A DNA stretch of 64,000 nucleotides, taken from assembly GCA_021815305.1 (NCBI GenBank), contig JAKAHC010000009.1, positions 50,937 through 114,936 on the forward strand, read 5' to 3'. Below are positions 7,623-15,847 of the stretch, piece by piece. Source of the DNA: Deltaproteobacteria bacterium (lineage in GTDB: Bacteria > Desulfobacterota > Deferrimicrobia > Deferrimicrobiales > Deferrimicrobiaceae). The position numbers and the translations under genes were made by a program. How positions within the stretch are numbered: the stretch's first letter is position 1; each line of letters starts with the position of its first letter. The notes under the pieces are model-generated. The model did no database searches. It had not been told where the DNA came from and saw nothing but the letters and a program-made list of their open reading frames with translations.

Positions 7623-8401
7623 GCGGGAACGTCCTGTACACGGAAGAGGGGGGGGTCGGCGTCGTCACCGTCAACCGGCCGGAAGTGCACAACGCGCTGA
7701 ACATGGAGACGATCCGGGAGCTCAGGGACCTCTGCCTCAGGCTGCGGGCGGAGGACGCGCTTCGCGCGATGATCCTGACCGGCGCGGGGGACAAGACCTT
7801 TCTCTCCGGGGGGGACCTGAAGGAGTTCCGGCACCTGAAAACCGTGGAGGAGGCCCGCCACATGGTTTCCTCCATGAAGGAGGTGACCGACCTGCTGGCG
7901 GGATTCCCGTGGCCGGTCATCGCCGCGGTGAACGGGCTGGCGGTCGGCGGCGGGTGCGAGACCGCGGTGGCCTGCGACTTCCGGATCGCGAGCCGGTCGG
8001 CCAAATTGGGCTATCGTCAGATCCGGCTGGGGATCATGAGCGGGTGGGGGGGGGGGCCGAGGCTGGTCCACCTCGTGGGGAAGGGGCGGGCGCTCCGGAT
8101 GATGACGACGGGAGACCTGCTGTCGGCGGACGAAGCCCTTGCCATGGGGCTTGTCGATCAGGTAGTCTTGCCCGACGAGGTCATGACGTCCGCCCTGGCG
8201 CTCGCGGAGACGATCGCCGGGAACGCCCCGCTTGCGGTTCGCGCATACAAGCGCCTTGTCCAGATCACCGTGCGCGTGCCGCTGGAAGCGGCGCTGGAGT
8301 TCGAGACGGAGCTTTTCGGCCCCGTCTGGGTATCGGAAGACCACGAGGAGTGCGTACGCGCCTTCTTCGAGAAACGCAAGCCGAGCCCGCAGGGCCGATG
8401 A
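7619..8401 (+). CDS. enoyl-CoA hydratase/isomerase-family protein
   Basis: The 260-residue crotonase-fold protein has the oxyanion-hole region AVNGLAVGGGCETA and the LGIMSGWGGGPRL loop. The first catalytic glutamate of classical hydratases (Glu144 in the rat enzyme, in GGCE) is present. The second (Glu164, usually in PEI/PEV) reads Gln in YRQIRLG. Loss of one acid is common in crotonase relatives that decarboxylate, isomerise or hydrolyse instead of hydrating. Next to a B12 mutase, an alkylmalonyl-CoA decarboxylase or an altered hydratase are the obvious options, but the sequence does not decide. The GTG start overlaps the SucD-like stop, and the frame left of it is SucD DNA. Confidence 0.85.
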   Translation: MSGNVLYTEEGGVGVVTVNRPEVHNALNMETIRELRDLCLRLRAEDALRAMILTGAGDKTFLSGGDLKEFRHLKTVEEARHMVSSMKEVTDLLAGFPWPVIAAVNGLAVGGGCETAVACDFRIASRSAKLGYRQIRLGIMSGWGGGPRLVHLVGKGRALRMMTTGDLLSADEALAMGLVDQVVLPDEVMTSALALAETIAGNAPLAVRAYKRLVQITVRVPLEAALEFETELFGPVWVSEDHEECVRAFFEKRKPSPQGR

Positions 8402-8464
8402 GGGTGCCATCGGGAGGGAGAATCCCGTGGCGTGAACAATCCAAGGGAAGAGGAGGAAAGGATC

Positions 8465-9646
8465 ATGGGACGGAACGTTCGGATTCTGCTGGTCGCGGCG
8501 GTGGCGCTTCTCATGGTGTCGGGTTCCGCGGTTGCCGCGGAGAAGAAGCCGATCCTCATCGGCACCTCCGTGTCTCTCAGCGGGAGCTATGCGGCCAGCG
8601 CCAAGTACGGCCTCGAAGGGTACCAACTCTTCGTGGAGCAGTTGAACAAGCGCGGCGGGCTGCTCGGAAGGCCCGTCAAGCTGGTCTACTACGATGACCG
8701 CAGCGACGCCAACACGGGCGTGCAGCTTTACGAGAAACTGATCACCGCGGACAAGGTCGACCTGATCGTGGGGCCCTATTCCAGCGGGGTCACCAGCGCC
8801 GTCAGCACCGTGGCCGAGAAGCACAAGATGGCGATGATCGGCCCCGAGGCCGCGGACGCGAAGATCTACATGCGCGGCTACAAATACAACTTCCAGGGGC
8901 AGACCCAGGCGGGCCGGTACATGCTCGGCGCGCTGGCCCTCGCCAAGGCGCACGGTTACAAGACGATGGCGATGCTGGCCGAGGACACGGCGTTCCCGAA
9001 GGCGGTTTCGGAAGAGGTGGTCAAGGTCGTCCCCGAGTACGGGGTGAAGATCGTCTTCAACCAGACCTACCCGAAGGGCGCGGCCGACTTCAGCGCCCTG
9101 CTGACCAAGGTCAAGCAGCTGAACCCGGACATCGTGTTCGCTAACTCCTACCTCCCCGACGGGCAGGGGATCATCCGCCAGAGCCGGGAGCAGGGCGTCG
9201 ACGCCAAGATGTTCGCCGTCGCCGTGGGCGCCGCCGAGCCCGAGTTCGGCAACCTGGGCAGCACGGCGAATTACATCTTCGGCGCGACGCAGTGGGCCGC
9301 CAACATGAAGACGAAGGGGAACCCGGAATTCGTCAAGGCGTACAAGGCGATGTTCGGCCGGAACCCCGATTACCACAGCGCGGCGAACTACGGCGCCATG
9401 CAGGTTCTCGATGCGGCGGTCAAGCAGGTGGGGTCGCTGGATCAGAACAAGATCGCCGCGGCCATCTCGAAGACGGAGATGGACACGGTGTACGGCCACT
9501 TCAAGGTCGACGGCAGGGGAGTCCAGGTGGGGTACGCTTCCGCCCTCCTGCAGTGGCAGAACGGCAAGCAGGTGGTCGTGTGGCCCGCCGCCGTGGCGCA
9601 GGGCAAGGCGATCCTTCCGACGCCGCCCTGGTCGCAGCGGAAGTAG
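8465..9646 (+). CDS. livK: ABC transporter periplasmic binding protein, branched-chain amino acid type
   Basis: The 393-residue type I periplasmic binding protein begins with a signal peptide (residues 1-25, ending AVAA) and continues with ILIGTSVSLSGSYA, the usual start of LivK/HAAT-family binding proteins. The ATG at 8465 follows GAGGAGGAAAGG; an in-frame GTG at 8432 lacks a signal peptide start and is less likely. Members of this family bind leucine-like amino acids but also aromatic acids, amides and short organic acids. Its place inside an acyl-CoA catabolic operon suggests it captures the carboxylic acid that the operon degrades. It heads a complete five-gene importer. Confidence 0.92.
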   Translation: MGRNVRILLVAAVALLMVSGSAVAAEKKPILIGTSVSLSGSYAASAKYGLEGYQLFVEQLNKRGGLLGRPVKLVYYDDRSDANTGVQLYEKLITADKVDLIVGPYSSGVTSAVSTVAEKHKMAMIGPEAADAKIYMRGYKYNFQGQTQAGRYMLGALALAKAHGYKTMAMLAEDTAFPKAVSEEVVKVVPEYGVKIVFNQTYPKGAADFSALLTKVKQLNPDIVFANSYLPDGQGIIRQSREQGVDAKMFAVAVGAAEPEFGNLGSTANYIFGATQWAANMKTKGNPEFVKAYKAMFGRNPDYHSAANYGAMQVLDAAVKQVGSLDQNKIAAAISKTEMDTVYGHFKVDGRGVQVGYASALLQWQNGKQVVVWPAAVAQGKAILPTPPWSQRK

Positions 9647-9655
9647 TCCCGGGCG

Positions 9656-10528
9656 ATGGATTTCAGCATCTTCCTGCAGCTCGTCGTGAACGGCCTCCTG
9701 GTCGGGGGGGTGTACGGCCTCATGTCCCTGGGGATCAACCTCGTGTGGGGCGTGATGGGCGTCATCAACCTGGCGCACGGGGACCTGATCATGGCGGCGG
9801 GCTTCCTCACCTTCTGGATCTTCACCCAATGGCACGTCAACCCGCTGCTGCTCCTGCCGGCAGGAATGGCGATGACGTTCGTGGTGGGGATGCTGTCCCA
9901 GCGATTTCTGCTGGGACGGCTCCCCCAGGACCGGGGGGCGATCAAGTCGTCCCTGCTCATGACGTTCGGCATCTCCTACGTGGTGATTAACTTGGCCCAG
10001 CTGCTCTGGGGGAACGAGTTCCAGACGGTGACCTATCTCGCGGGGTCCTGGACGCTGGGGGGGCTGGACTTCGCCAAGGCCCGGACGGTGGCGTTCCTTG
10101 CCGCCGGTGTGATCACGACGTTCTTGTGGCTCTTCCTCCAGTACACGAACCAGGGGAGAGCCATCCGCGCGGTATCCCAGAACCGTGACGGCGCCTCCGT
10201 TTGCGGCGTCGACAACGGGCGGATCCAGATCGCGAGTTTCGCGTTGGGGGCAGGCCTTGCCGGCGCCGCCGGGGTGCTCCTCGTGATGATCTTCGCGATC
10301 TCGCCGTCCATGGGATCCGGCTACACCATCCGTTCTTTCGCCGTAACGGTGATCGGGGGCCTCGGCTCCTTCCCCGGCGCACTCTGCGGGGCGATGATCC
10401 TCGGTCTGGCGGAAGTCTTCACCGGCTACATGGTCAGCGCCCAGGTCGCCAACGGCGTGGCGTTCATCCTGTTCCTGGTGGTGCTGCTGGTGCTTCCCCA
10501 GGGTCTTTCCGGGATGTTCCGGCGATGA
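9656..10528 (+). CDS. livH: branched-chain amino acid-type ABC transporter permease LivH
   Basis: The 290-residue membrane protein has about eight hydrophobic segments and LivH hallmarks such as GLMSLGINLVWGVMGVINLAHG near the N-terminus and SQNRDGASVCGVD in the cytoplasmic coupling loop. It forms the inner-membrane channel with LivM. It starts nine bases after livK and overlaps livM by four bases (ATGA). Confidence 0.93.
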   Translation: MDFSIFLQLVVNGLLVGGVYGLMSLGINLVWGVMGVINLAHGDLIMAAGFLTFWIFTQWHVNPLLLLPAGMAMTFVVGMLSQRFLLGRLPQDRGAIKSSLLMTFGISYVVINLAQLLWGNEFQTVTYLAGSWTLGGLDFAKARTVAFLAAGVITTFLWLFLQYTNQGRAIRAVSQNRDGASVCGVDNGRIQIASFALGAGLAGAAGVLLVMIFAISPSMGSGYTIRSFAVTVIGGLGSFPGALCGAMILGLAEVFTGYMVSAQVANGVAFILFLVVLLVLPQGLSGMFRR

Positions 10529-11478
10529 AAAAATATTCCCTTGCGGTACTTGCGGCCGGGATCCTGTTCGTGGCGGCGCTTCCCCATTTCGGTTCCGATT
10601 ATCTCGTCGGGTTCTTTTTCAGCACGTTCATCTTCGTGACCGTGGCGTACGGGTGGAACCTGATCTCCGGCTACACCGGCTACCTTTCGTTCGGGCAGAT
10701 GTCCTTCTTCGGGCTCGGGGCCTACGCGTTGGCGATCGCGGTTTTCCGGTACCATCTGCCCTGGCCCGTGGGGGTGCTTGCGGGCGGCCTCCTTGCCGCG
10801 ATCCTCGCCGTCCCTCTCGGGTGGCTGATGCTCAGGCTTCGGGGCCCCTATTTCGCCTTGGGTATGCTGGGGTTCGTGCAGATACTCTCCACGGTCTCCT
10901 CGGCGTGGTCCTCCTTCACGGGGGGCGGGGAAGGGATCTACCTGCCTCCGACGGCGAGTCTGCGGCCTCTCTATTACGCGGCGGCGGCCATGGTCTTCCT
11001 GGGAATCGGCGTGACCCGCGCGATCGAGCGGTCCGCGTTCGGACTGCGGCTCCAGGCGATCCGCGAGGACGAACTGGCGGCCGAGGCGATGGGAGTCGAG
11101 ACCACACGGTTGAAGCTCCAGGCCTTCGTCATCGCGTCGGTCTTCCCCGCGATCGCCGGGGGCCTCTACGCCTGGCGGCTCAGCTACATCGACCCCTCGT
11201 CGGCGTTTCCGGGGAACTACGAGATCCAGTCGATCCTGATGACCATCCTCGGGGGCGCCGGGACGATCCTGGGGCCCCTGGTGGGAGGGTTGACGCTCTC
11301 CGTGCTGTCCGAGGTCATCTGGGCACGGTTCGCCGAACTGCACCTGCTGCTGGTCGGATCGCTGATCATCCTGGTCCTCCTCTTCATGCCGGAGGGGATG
11401 ATCCCCCTGGTTCGCCGCTTCCTCGCCAGGCGCCGGGGGCGGGTCCCCAAGACCGGCATGCAGGAGGTGCGTCGATGA
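10525..11478 (+). CDS. livM: branched-chain amino acid-type ABC transporter permease LivM
   Basis: The 317-residue permease has eight to ten membrane segments. It carries the LivM-type motifs YTGYLSFGQMSFFGLGAYA and, in the coupling loop, IREDELAAEAMGV. The ATG at 10525 overlaps the livH stop, and its own stop overlaps livG. The basic C-terminal tail is cytoplasmic. Confidence 0.93.
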   Translation: MKKYSLAVLAAGILFVAALPHFGSDYLVGFFFSTFIFVTVAYGWNLISGYTGYLSFGQMSFFGLGAYALAIAVFRYHLPWPVGVLAGGLLAAILAVPLGWLMLRLRGPYFALGMLGFVQILSTVSSAWSSFTGGGEGIYLPPTASLRPLYYAAAAMVFLGIGVTRAIERSAFGLRLQAIREDELAAEAMGVETTRLKLQAFVIASVFPAIAGGLYAWRLSYIDPSSAFPGNYEIQSILMTILGGAGTILGPLVGGLTLSVLSEVIWARFAELHLLLVGSLIILVLLFMPEGMIPLVRRFLARRRGRVPKTGMQEVRR

Positions 11479-12218
11479 CCGCGTTGCTCGAGGTGCGTTC
11501 CCTGACCAAGTCGTTCGGGGGCCTGCGCGCGGTGGACGGGGTCTCCTTCCAGGTGGAGGAGGGGAAGATCCTCAGCATCATCGGACCCAACGGAGCGGGG
11601 AAGACGACGCTGTTCAACCTCATCACCGGGGCACTGACCCCCGATTCGGGCGACGTTCTTTTCGAGGGGCGGTCGATCAATGGGTTGAAACCCAACCAGA
11701 CCGCCTGCCTTGGGATCGGCCGCACGTTCCAGATCGTGCGCCCCTTCCCCCATCTCTCCACGCTCGACAACGTGACGCTTGCGGCCCTCGCCAAGACGAA
11801 AACCCGCCGGGAGGCGCAACATCGCGCCGAGGAGATCCTGGAGGTCACCCGCCTTACGCCCTTCGCGGACAAGGACGCGCGAAACCTTACGCTTGCCCGC
11901 CGCAAGCGGCTGGAAATCGCCCGCGCGATGGCCCTCTCGCCCCGGATCATCCTCCTGGACGAGGTCATGGCCGGTCTTACGCCGGCCGAGGTGGACGAGA
12001 CGATCGCGCTGATCAAGAGCCTCACCACGCGGGGGATCTCGGCCGTCGCGGGCGTCGAGCACGTGATGCAGGCCGTCCGGAAGATCTCGGACCGGATCGT
12101 GGTGCTCAACTTCGGGCAATGGCTGGCCGAGGGGCCGCCTGCCGAGGTCATGCGGCATCCCGAGGTGATCCGCGCCTACCTCGGGAGCCATTACGCGGAA
12201 TCCCAGGAGACGCCATGA
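11475..12218 (+). CDS. livG: branched-chain amino acid-type ABC transporter ATPase LivG
   Basis: The 247-residue ATPase has a normal Walker A (GPNGAGKTT), Walker B (IILLDE) and an H-loop histidine in GVEHVM. The ABC signature is degenerate: the usual LSxGQ/YGQQ reads LTLARRK before RLEIARAMA, so the signature glycine is missing. Similar LTL-type signatures occur in a subgroup of LivG proteins as I recall, and the paired LivF has a perfect signature, so one of the two composite ATP sites would be atypical. The gene overlaps livM and livF by four bases each. Confidence 0.9.
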   Translation: MTALLEVRSLTKSFGGLRAVDGVSFQVEEGKILSIIGPNGAGKTTLFNLITGALTPDSGDVLFEGRSINGLKPNQTACLGIGRTFQIVRPFPHLSTLDNVTLAALAKTKTRREAQHRAEEILEVTRLTPFADKDARNLTLARRKRLEIARAMALSPRIILLDEVMAGLTPAEVDETIALIKSLTTRGISAVAGVEHVMQAVRKISDRIVVLNFGQWLAEGPPAEVMRHPEVIRAYLGSHYAESQETP

Positions 12219-12934
12219 GCGCGGAACCCATCCTCCGTGTGCGCAATCTCGTGGCATTCCACGGCGACGTCCAGGCGCTGTGGGACGTGAGCTTCGAAGC
12301 GTCCCCCGGAGAACTCGTCGTCCTGCTGGGGGGCAACGGCGGGGGGAAGACCACCACGATCCGCGCGATCTCCGGCATGCTCCGCCCCGCCGGGGGTTCG
12401 GTGGAGTTCAAGGGCGCGCCGATCCACGGTGTGGCCTCCCGCCGGATCGTGGAGCTGGGGATCGGTCACGTGCCGGAAGGGCGCGCCCTTTTCCCGCAGA
12501 TGAGTGTGCGGGAGAACCTTCTCCTCGGCGCCTACCTCCCGGGTCCGCACCGGCGGAGACGGGAAAACCTGGAGAAGGTCTTCTCCCTCTTCCCGGTGCT
12601 GAAAGCGCGCCACCGGCAGTCGGCGGGCACGCTGTCCGGGGGGGAGCAGCAGATGTGCGCCATCGGACGGGGGCTCATGAGCGAACCGTCGCTGCTCATG
12701 CTGGACGAACCGTCCCTGGGGCTGGCGCCCATCCTGGTCGAGGAGATCTTCCGGATCATCGCGGATATCCGGAAAGAGGGCGTGACGGTGCTGCTGGTGG
12801 AGCAGCACGTGGAACAGGCGCTGGAAGTGGCGGACCACGCGTTCATCCTCGCCGACGGGCGGACGGTGGGAAAGGGAACCGGGGCGGAGCTGTTGGCCAA
12901 CCCCGAGGTCCGCAAGGCCTACCTGAGCGTCTGA
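12215..12934 (+). CDS. livF: branched-chain amino acid-type ABC transporter ATPase LivF
   Basis: The 239-residue ATPase has Walker A GGNGGGKTT, signature LSGGEQQM, Walker B LLMLDEP and switch histidine in VEQHVE, all intact. It completes the LivKHMGF importer. The ATG at 12215 overlaps the livG stop. A 32-base gap with a good GAGGAGG site leads to the DUF1847 gene, so the transporter and the downstream genes probably share a transcript. Confidence 0.93.
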   Translation: MSAEPILRVRNLVAFHGDVQALWDVSFEASPGELVVLLGGNGGGKTTTIRAISGMLRPAGGSVEFKGAPIHGVASRRIVELGIGHVPEGRALFPQMSVRENLLLGAYLPGPHRRRRENLEKVFSLFPVLKARHRQSAGTLSGGEQQMCAIGRGLMSEPSLLMLDEPSLGLAPILVEEIFRIIADIRKEGVTVLLVEQHVEQALEVADHAFILADGRTVGKGTGAELLANPEVRKAYLSV

Positions 12935-12966
12935 CGGGGCGAACCCGCCTGTCGAGGAGGAACCCG

Positions 12967-13665
12967 ATGGAGTGCTTCAATTGCGCCAAGTGTCCGAGCA
13001 ACGACAAGGCGTGCCGCTCCCCCGAGGGGAAGGGACCGGCATGGTGTCCGACGACGACGGAGGAAGCGGTCGTCGCCTCCAGCATGGAGAAGTACGGGGC
13101 GCCGGAGGTGATGGAGTTCGCGCGCTCCGCGTCCCTCCAGGAAGCCGAATGCTACGCCGGAAGGGAGGAACGGCCCTACGTCCTCAACCCCGTCAAGCCG
13201 AGGCTGGAGGAGTTGATCGAGTTCTCCCGCCGGATGGGGTACAGGCGCCTCGGGATGGCGTTCTGCGCGGGACTGGCGCACGAAGCCGCGGTCCTGGCGG
13301 GCATCCTCGATGCGCAGGGGTTCGAAGTCGTCTCGGTGATCTGCAAGGTCGGGGGCGTTCCGAAAGAGAAGATCGGGATCCGGGAGGAAGAGAAAATCCG
13401 GATCGGCGAGTTCGAGTCGATGTGCAACCCCGTCGCCCAGGCCCTTTTCCTGAACCGCGCCAGGACCGATTTCAACATCATGCTCGGCTTGTGCATCGGG
13501 CACGACTCCCTGTTCCTCAAGAACGTCGAGGCACTGACGACGGTGTTCGCGGTCAAGGACCGCGTGACAGGGCACAACCCGCTCGCATCCCTCTACACGT
13601 CGCGTTCCTATTACCAGCGCCTGGCGAAGCGCCGCGACGGGAAGCGGGGAGAAGGGACGAAATAG
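12967..13665 (+). CDS. DUF1847-family cysteine-rich (putative metal-binding) protein
   Basis: The 232-residue protein begins with a cysteine cluster (Cys at residues 3, 6, 9 and 16, then WCPTT) like a small Fe-S or zinc site. It has further conserved-looking cysteines in AFCAGLAHE, VICKVGG, SMCNP and LGLCIGHD. This layout fits the DUF1847 family found in anaerobes; its biochemical role is not known to me. The second half resembles a Rossmann-like fold (EVVSVICKVGGVP). The ATG at 12967 follows GAGGAGG. Its place between the importer and the carrier/lyase genes suggests a role in the same pathway, perhaps redox or cofactor maturation, but that is a guess. Confidence 0.8.
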   Translation: MECFNCAKCPSNDKACRSPEGKGPAWCPTTTEEAVVASSMEKYGAPEVMEFARSASLQEAECYAGREERPYVLNPVKPRLEELIEFSRRMGYRRLGMAFCAGLAHEAAVLAGILDAQGFEVVSVICKVGGVPKEKIGIREEEKIRIGEFESMCNPVAQALFLNRARTDFNIMLGLCIGHDSLFLKNVEALTTVFAVKDRVTGHNPLASLYTSRSYYQRLAKRRDGKRGEGTK

Positions 13666-13687
13666 GGGCGTTTTTCGGGCAGGCGCG

Positions 13688-14938
13688 ATGAGGGCCCTTC
13701 CCCCCGCGATCCGACCGGCGGTTCCACCCGGCCCCCCCCCGAAAGGGGCGGGTGGAGGCGGGCGGATCGTCCTCCCCCTGGCCGTCACGCTGGGGATCCA
13801 GGTTCTGGTCGCAATGGCCTCCGTGACGGTTCCCGTGCTCGCCCCGGTCGCGTCCGGGGAAACGGGAATCGCCCTGAGCTATCTCGGCGTCTTCATGGCG
13901 ATCTTCTACGTCGGAGGAATGGTGTCGACCCTCGCCAGCGGGGACTTCATCCTGAGGTACGGACCGATCCGGATCAGCCAATGCTGCCTGCTTCTTTGCG
14001 GGGCGGGCCTCGCCGCCACGTCGGCGGGCTCCATTCCGTTCATGATCCCCGGCGCTCTCATGGTCGGAATGGGGTACGGGCCCGTGACGCCCGCGAGTTC
14101 CCACATCCTCGCCCGGACCGCGCCTCCCGGCCTCATGTCCCTTACGTTTTCGCTCAAGCAGACCGGCGTCCCGATGGGGGGAGCGATCGCCGGCGCGCTG
14201 GTCCCGGCGCTCGTCCTCCTTCTCGGGTGGAGGGGGGCCGCACTGGGGGTCGGAGGCCTCTGCGTCCTCCTGGCGGTCCTGACGGAGCTGTCGCGGGTCG
14301 CGCTCGACGTCGAGCGGCAGGCCGATCGCCCGATGACGTTCACCGGAGCGACGGAGCCGCTGAAAATGGTGCTCTCCCTTCCATCGATCCGGGAAATGGC
14401 GGCCACTTCGTTTTTCTTCGCCTCCATGCAGTTTTGCCTCACGACCTACTTCGTCTCCTACCTCGCGACGAGCCTCTCCATGCCGCTGGTGCAGGCGGGT
14501 CTGACCCTCACCGTGGCCCTCGGCGCAGGAGTCGTCGGGCGTGTCCTCTGGGGAGGCATCGCGGACCGGCTGGTCGAACCCCGCAGGTTGCTGGGGGCCC
14601 TCGGGCTCCTGATGGCCGTTTCCGCCTCCGCGACATGCGCCGTGGAGCCCTCCCGGCACTACGCCCCGATCCTGGTTATCGGCGCGCTTTTCGGGTCTTC
14701 CGCGGTCGGGTGGAACGGCGTATACCTTGCGGAAGTCGCACGGCTGGCGCCCGCGGGGAAGGCGGGCACGGCCACGGGGGGCACCCTGTTCTTCACCTAT
14801 TTCGCCGGGGTGATCACGCCTCCGCTGTTCGGCGCCGTGGCCGGCGCGGGGCACCGGTACTCCTTCGCCTATCTCCTGTTCGCGGTCCCCGTATTCCTGT
14901 TCAGCCTCCTGCTGTTCCGGAAACGGTCCGATCGATGA
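13688..14938 (+). CDS. major facilitator superfamily transporter
   Basis: The 416-residue protein has twelve hydrophobic segments and an N-terminal cytoplasmic extension rich in proline and glycine. MFS features include a helix 2-3 loop ending LRYGPIRISQ and the WGGIADRL stretch in the central/second-half loop. It resembles CynX/NimT and oxalate-formate-like carriers in general layout, but I cannot assign a substrate. A second transporter in an operon that already has a Liv-type ABC importer could export an end product or import a second acid. The start at 13688 is the first ATG; the GC-rich N-terminal 25 residues make the exact start somewhat uncertain. Confidence 0.85.
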   Translation: MRALPPAIRPAVPPGPPPKGAGGGGRIVLPLAVTLGIQVLVAMASVTVPVLAPVASGETGIALSYLGVFMAIFYVGGMVSTLASGDFILRYGPIRISQCCLLLCGAGLAATSAGSIPFMIPGALMVGMGYGPVTPASSHILARTAPPGLMSLTFSLKQTGVPMGGAIAGALVPALVLLLGWRGAALGVGGLCVLLAVLTELSRVALDVERQADRPMTFTGATEPLKMVLSLPSIREMAATSFFFASMQFCLTTYFVSYLATSLSMPLVQAGLTLTVALGAGVVGRVLWGGIADRLVEPRRLLGALGLLMAVSASATCAVEPSRHYAPILVIGALFGSSAVGWNGVYLAEVARLAPAGKAGTATGGTLFFTYFAGVITPPLFGAVAGAGHRYSFAYLLFAVPVFLFSLLLFRKRSDR

Positions 14939-14960
14939 CCCGTCAAGGGAGGGCTTTCGC

Positions 14961-15788
14961 GTGATGGAACGATCCTTCCTCTTCGTCCCCGGCACCCGTC
15001 CGGATCGCTTCGAAAAGGCGTGGAACGCCGGCGCCGACGCGGTGATCCTCGACCTGGAGGACGCCGTCCCGCCGGGTCAGAAGTCCTCGGCGCGGGAGGC
15101 GGTGGCGGGGTGGCTTTCCCCCGCCCGCCCGGTCTATGTGCGGATCAACGCGATCACGACCGGGGAGTGGGAGGAGGACGTCCGGGTCCTTTCACTCCCG
15201 GGCGTGGCCGGGGTCCTCCTCCCGAAGGCGGAGCGGAGGGAAGAGATCGAGGCGCTTGCGGCCCGGGTTCCCGGCGCCGTGCGCATCCTTCCCATCGTGG
15301 AGTCCGCCTTCGGCGTATGGCACGCCCTTCCGCTCGCTTCGGCTCCGCGGGTCCACCGACTCGCCTTCGGGTCTCTCGATTTCCAGCTCGACACCGGCAT
15401 CACCGGAGAGGACGAGGAACTGCTCTACGCCCGCTCGCGGATTGTCCTCGCGTCCCGGACCGCGGGGAACCTTCCTCCCGTGGACGGGGTGACGACCGCG
15501 ATCGAGGATTCCCGGACGCTCCATGCCGACGTCGAGAGGGCGCGCCGGCTCGGTTTCCGCGGGAAGCTCTGCATCCACCCCAGGCAGGTCTCCGCGGTCA
15601 ACGAAGGGTTCCTTCCGACCGGGGAGGAGATCTCCTGGGCGAGAGGCGTCGTCGCGGCGTGCGAGGCGAGCTCGGGAGAGGCGGTGAAGTTCCGCGGGGG
15701 GATGGTCGATCTTCCCGTCCTCGAGCGCGCGCGAAGGATCCTGGAGATGGCGTCTCCCGGGGCAGGTCCCCGCGGGACGCGGCCGTGA
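14961..15788 (+). CDS. CitE/HpcH-type CoA-ester lyase, candidate citramalyl-CoA lyase
   Basis: The 275-residue TIM-barrel protein has the CitE-family landmarks SFLFVPGTRPDRFEKAW, DAVILDLEDAV, VRIN, the Mg-binding Glu in LPIVESAFG and Asp in FGSLDF, and GKLCIHPRQV. Family members cleave citryl-, malyl-, methylmalyl- or citramalyl-CoA to acetyl- or propionyl-CoA and a keto acid. With a CaiB transferase, a MaoC hydratase and a PrpD protein in the same operon, the likely reaction is cleavage of (S)-citramalyl-CoA to acetyl-CoA and pyruvate, as in Pseudomonas itaconate degradation. Beta-methylmalyl-CoA cleavage to propionyl-CoA and glyoxylate is the alternative. Either the GTG at 14961 or the ATG at 14964 is the start. 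Confidence 0.85.
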   Translation: MMERSFLFVPGTRPDRFEKAWNAGADAVILDLEDAVPPGQKSSAREAVAGWLSPARPVYVRINAITTGEWEEDVRVLSLPGVAGVLLPKAERREEIEALAARVPGAVRILPIVESAFGVWHALPLASAPRVHRLAFGSLDFQLDTGITGEDEELLYARSRIVLASRTAGNLPPVDGVTTAIEDSRTLHADVERARRLGFRGKLCIHPRQVSAVNEGFLPTGEEISWARGVVAACEASSGEAVKFRGGMVDLPVLERARRILEMASPGAGPRGTRP

Positions 15789-15847
15789 TTTCCCCCTGGC
15801 AGCCTCCGGCAGGCAAGGGGACTTAACCGAGCGAGGAGAGCGTCGAA

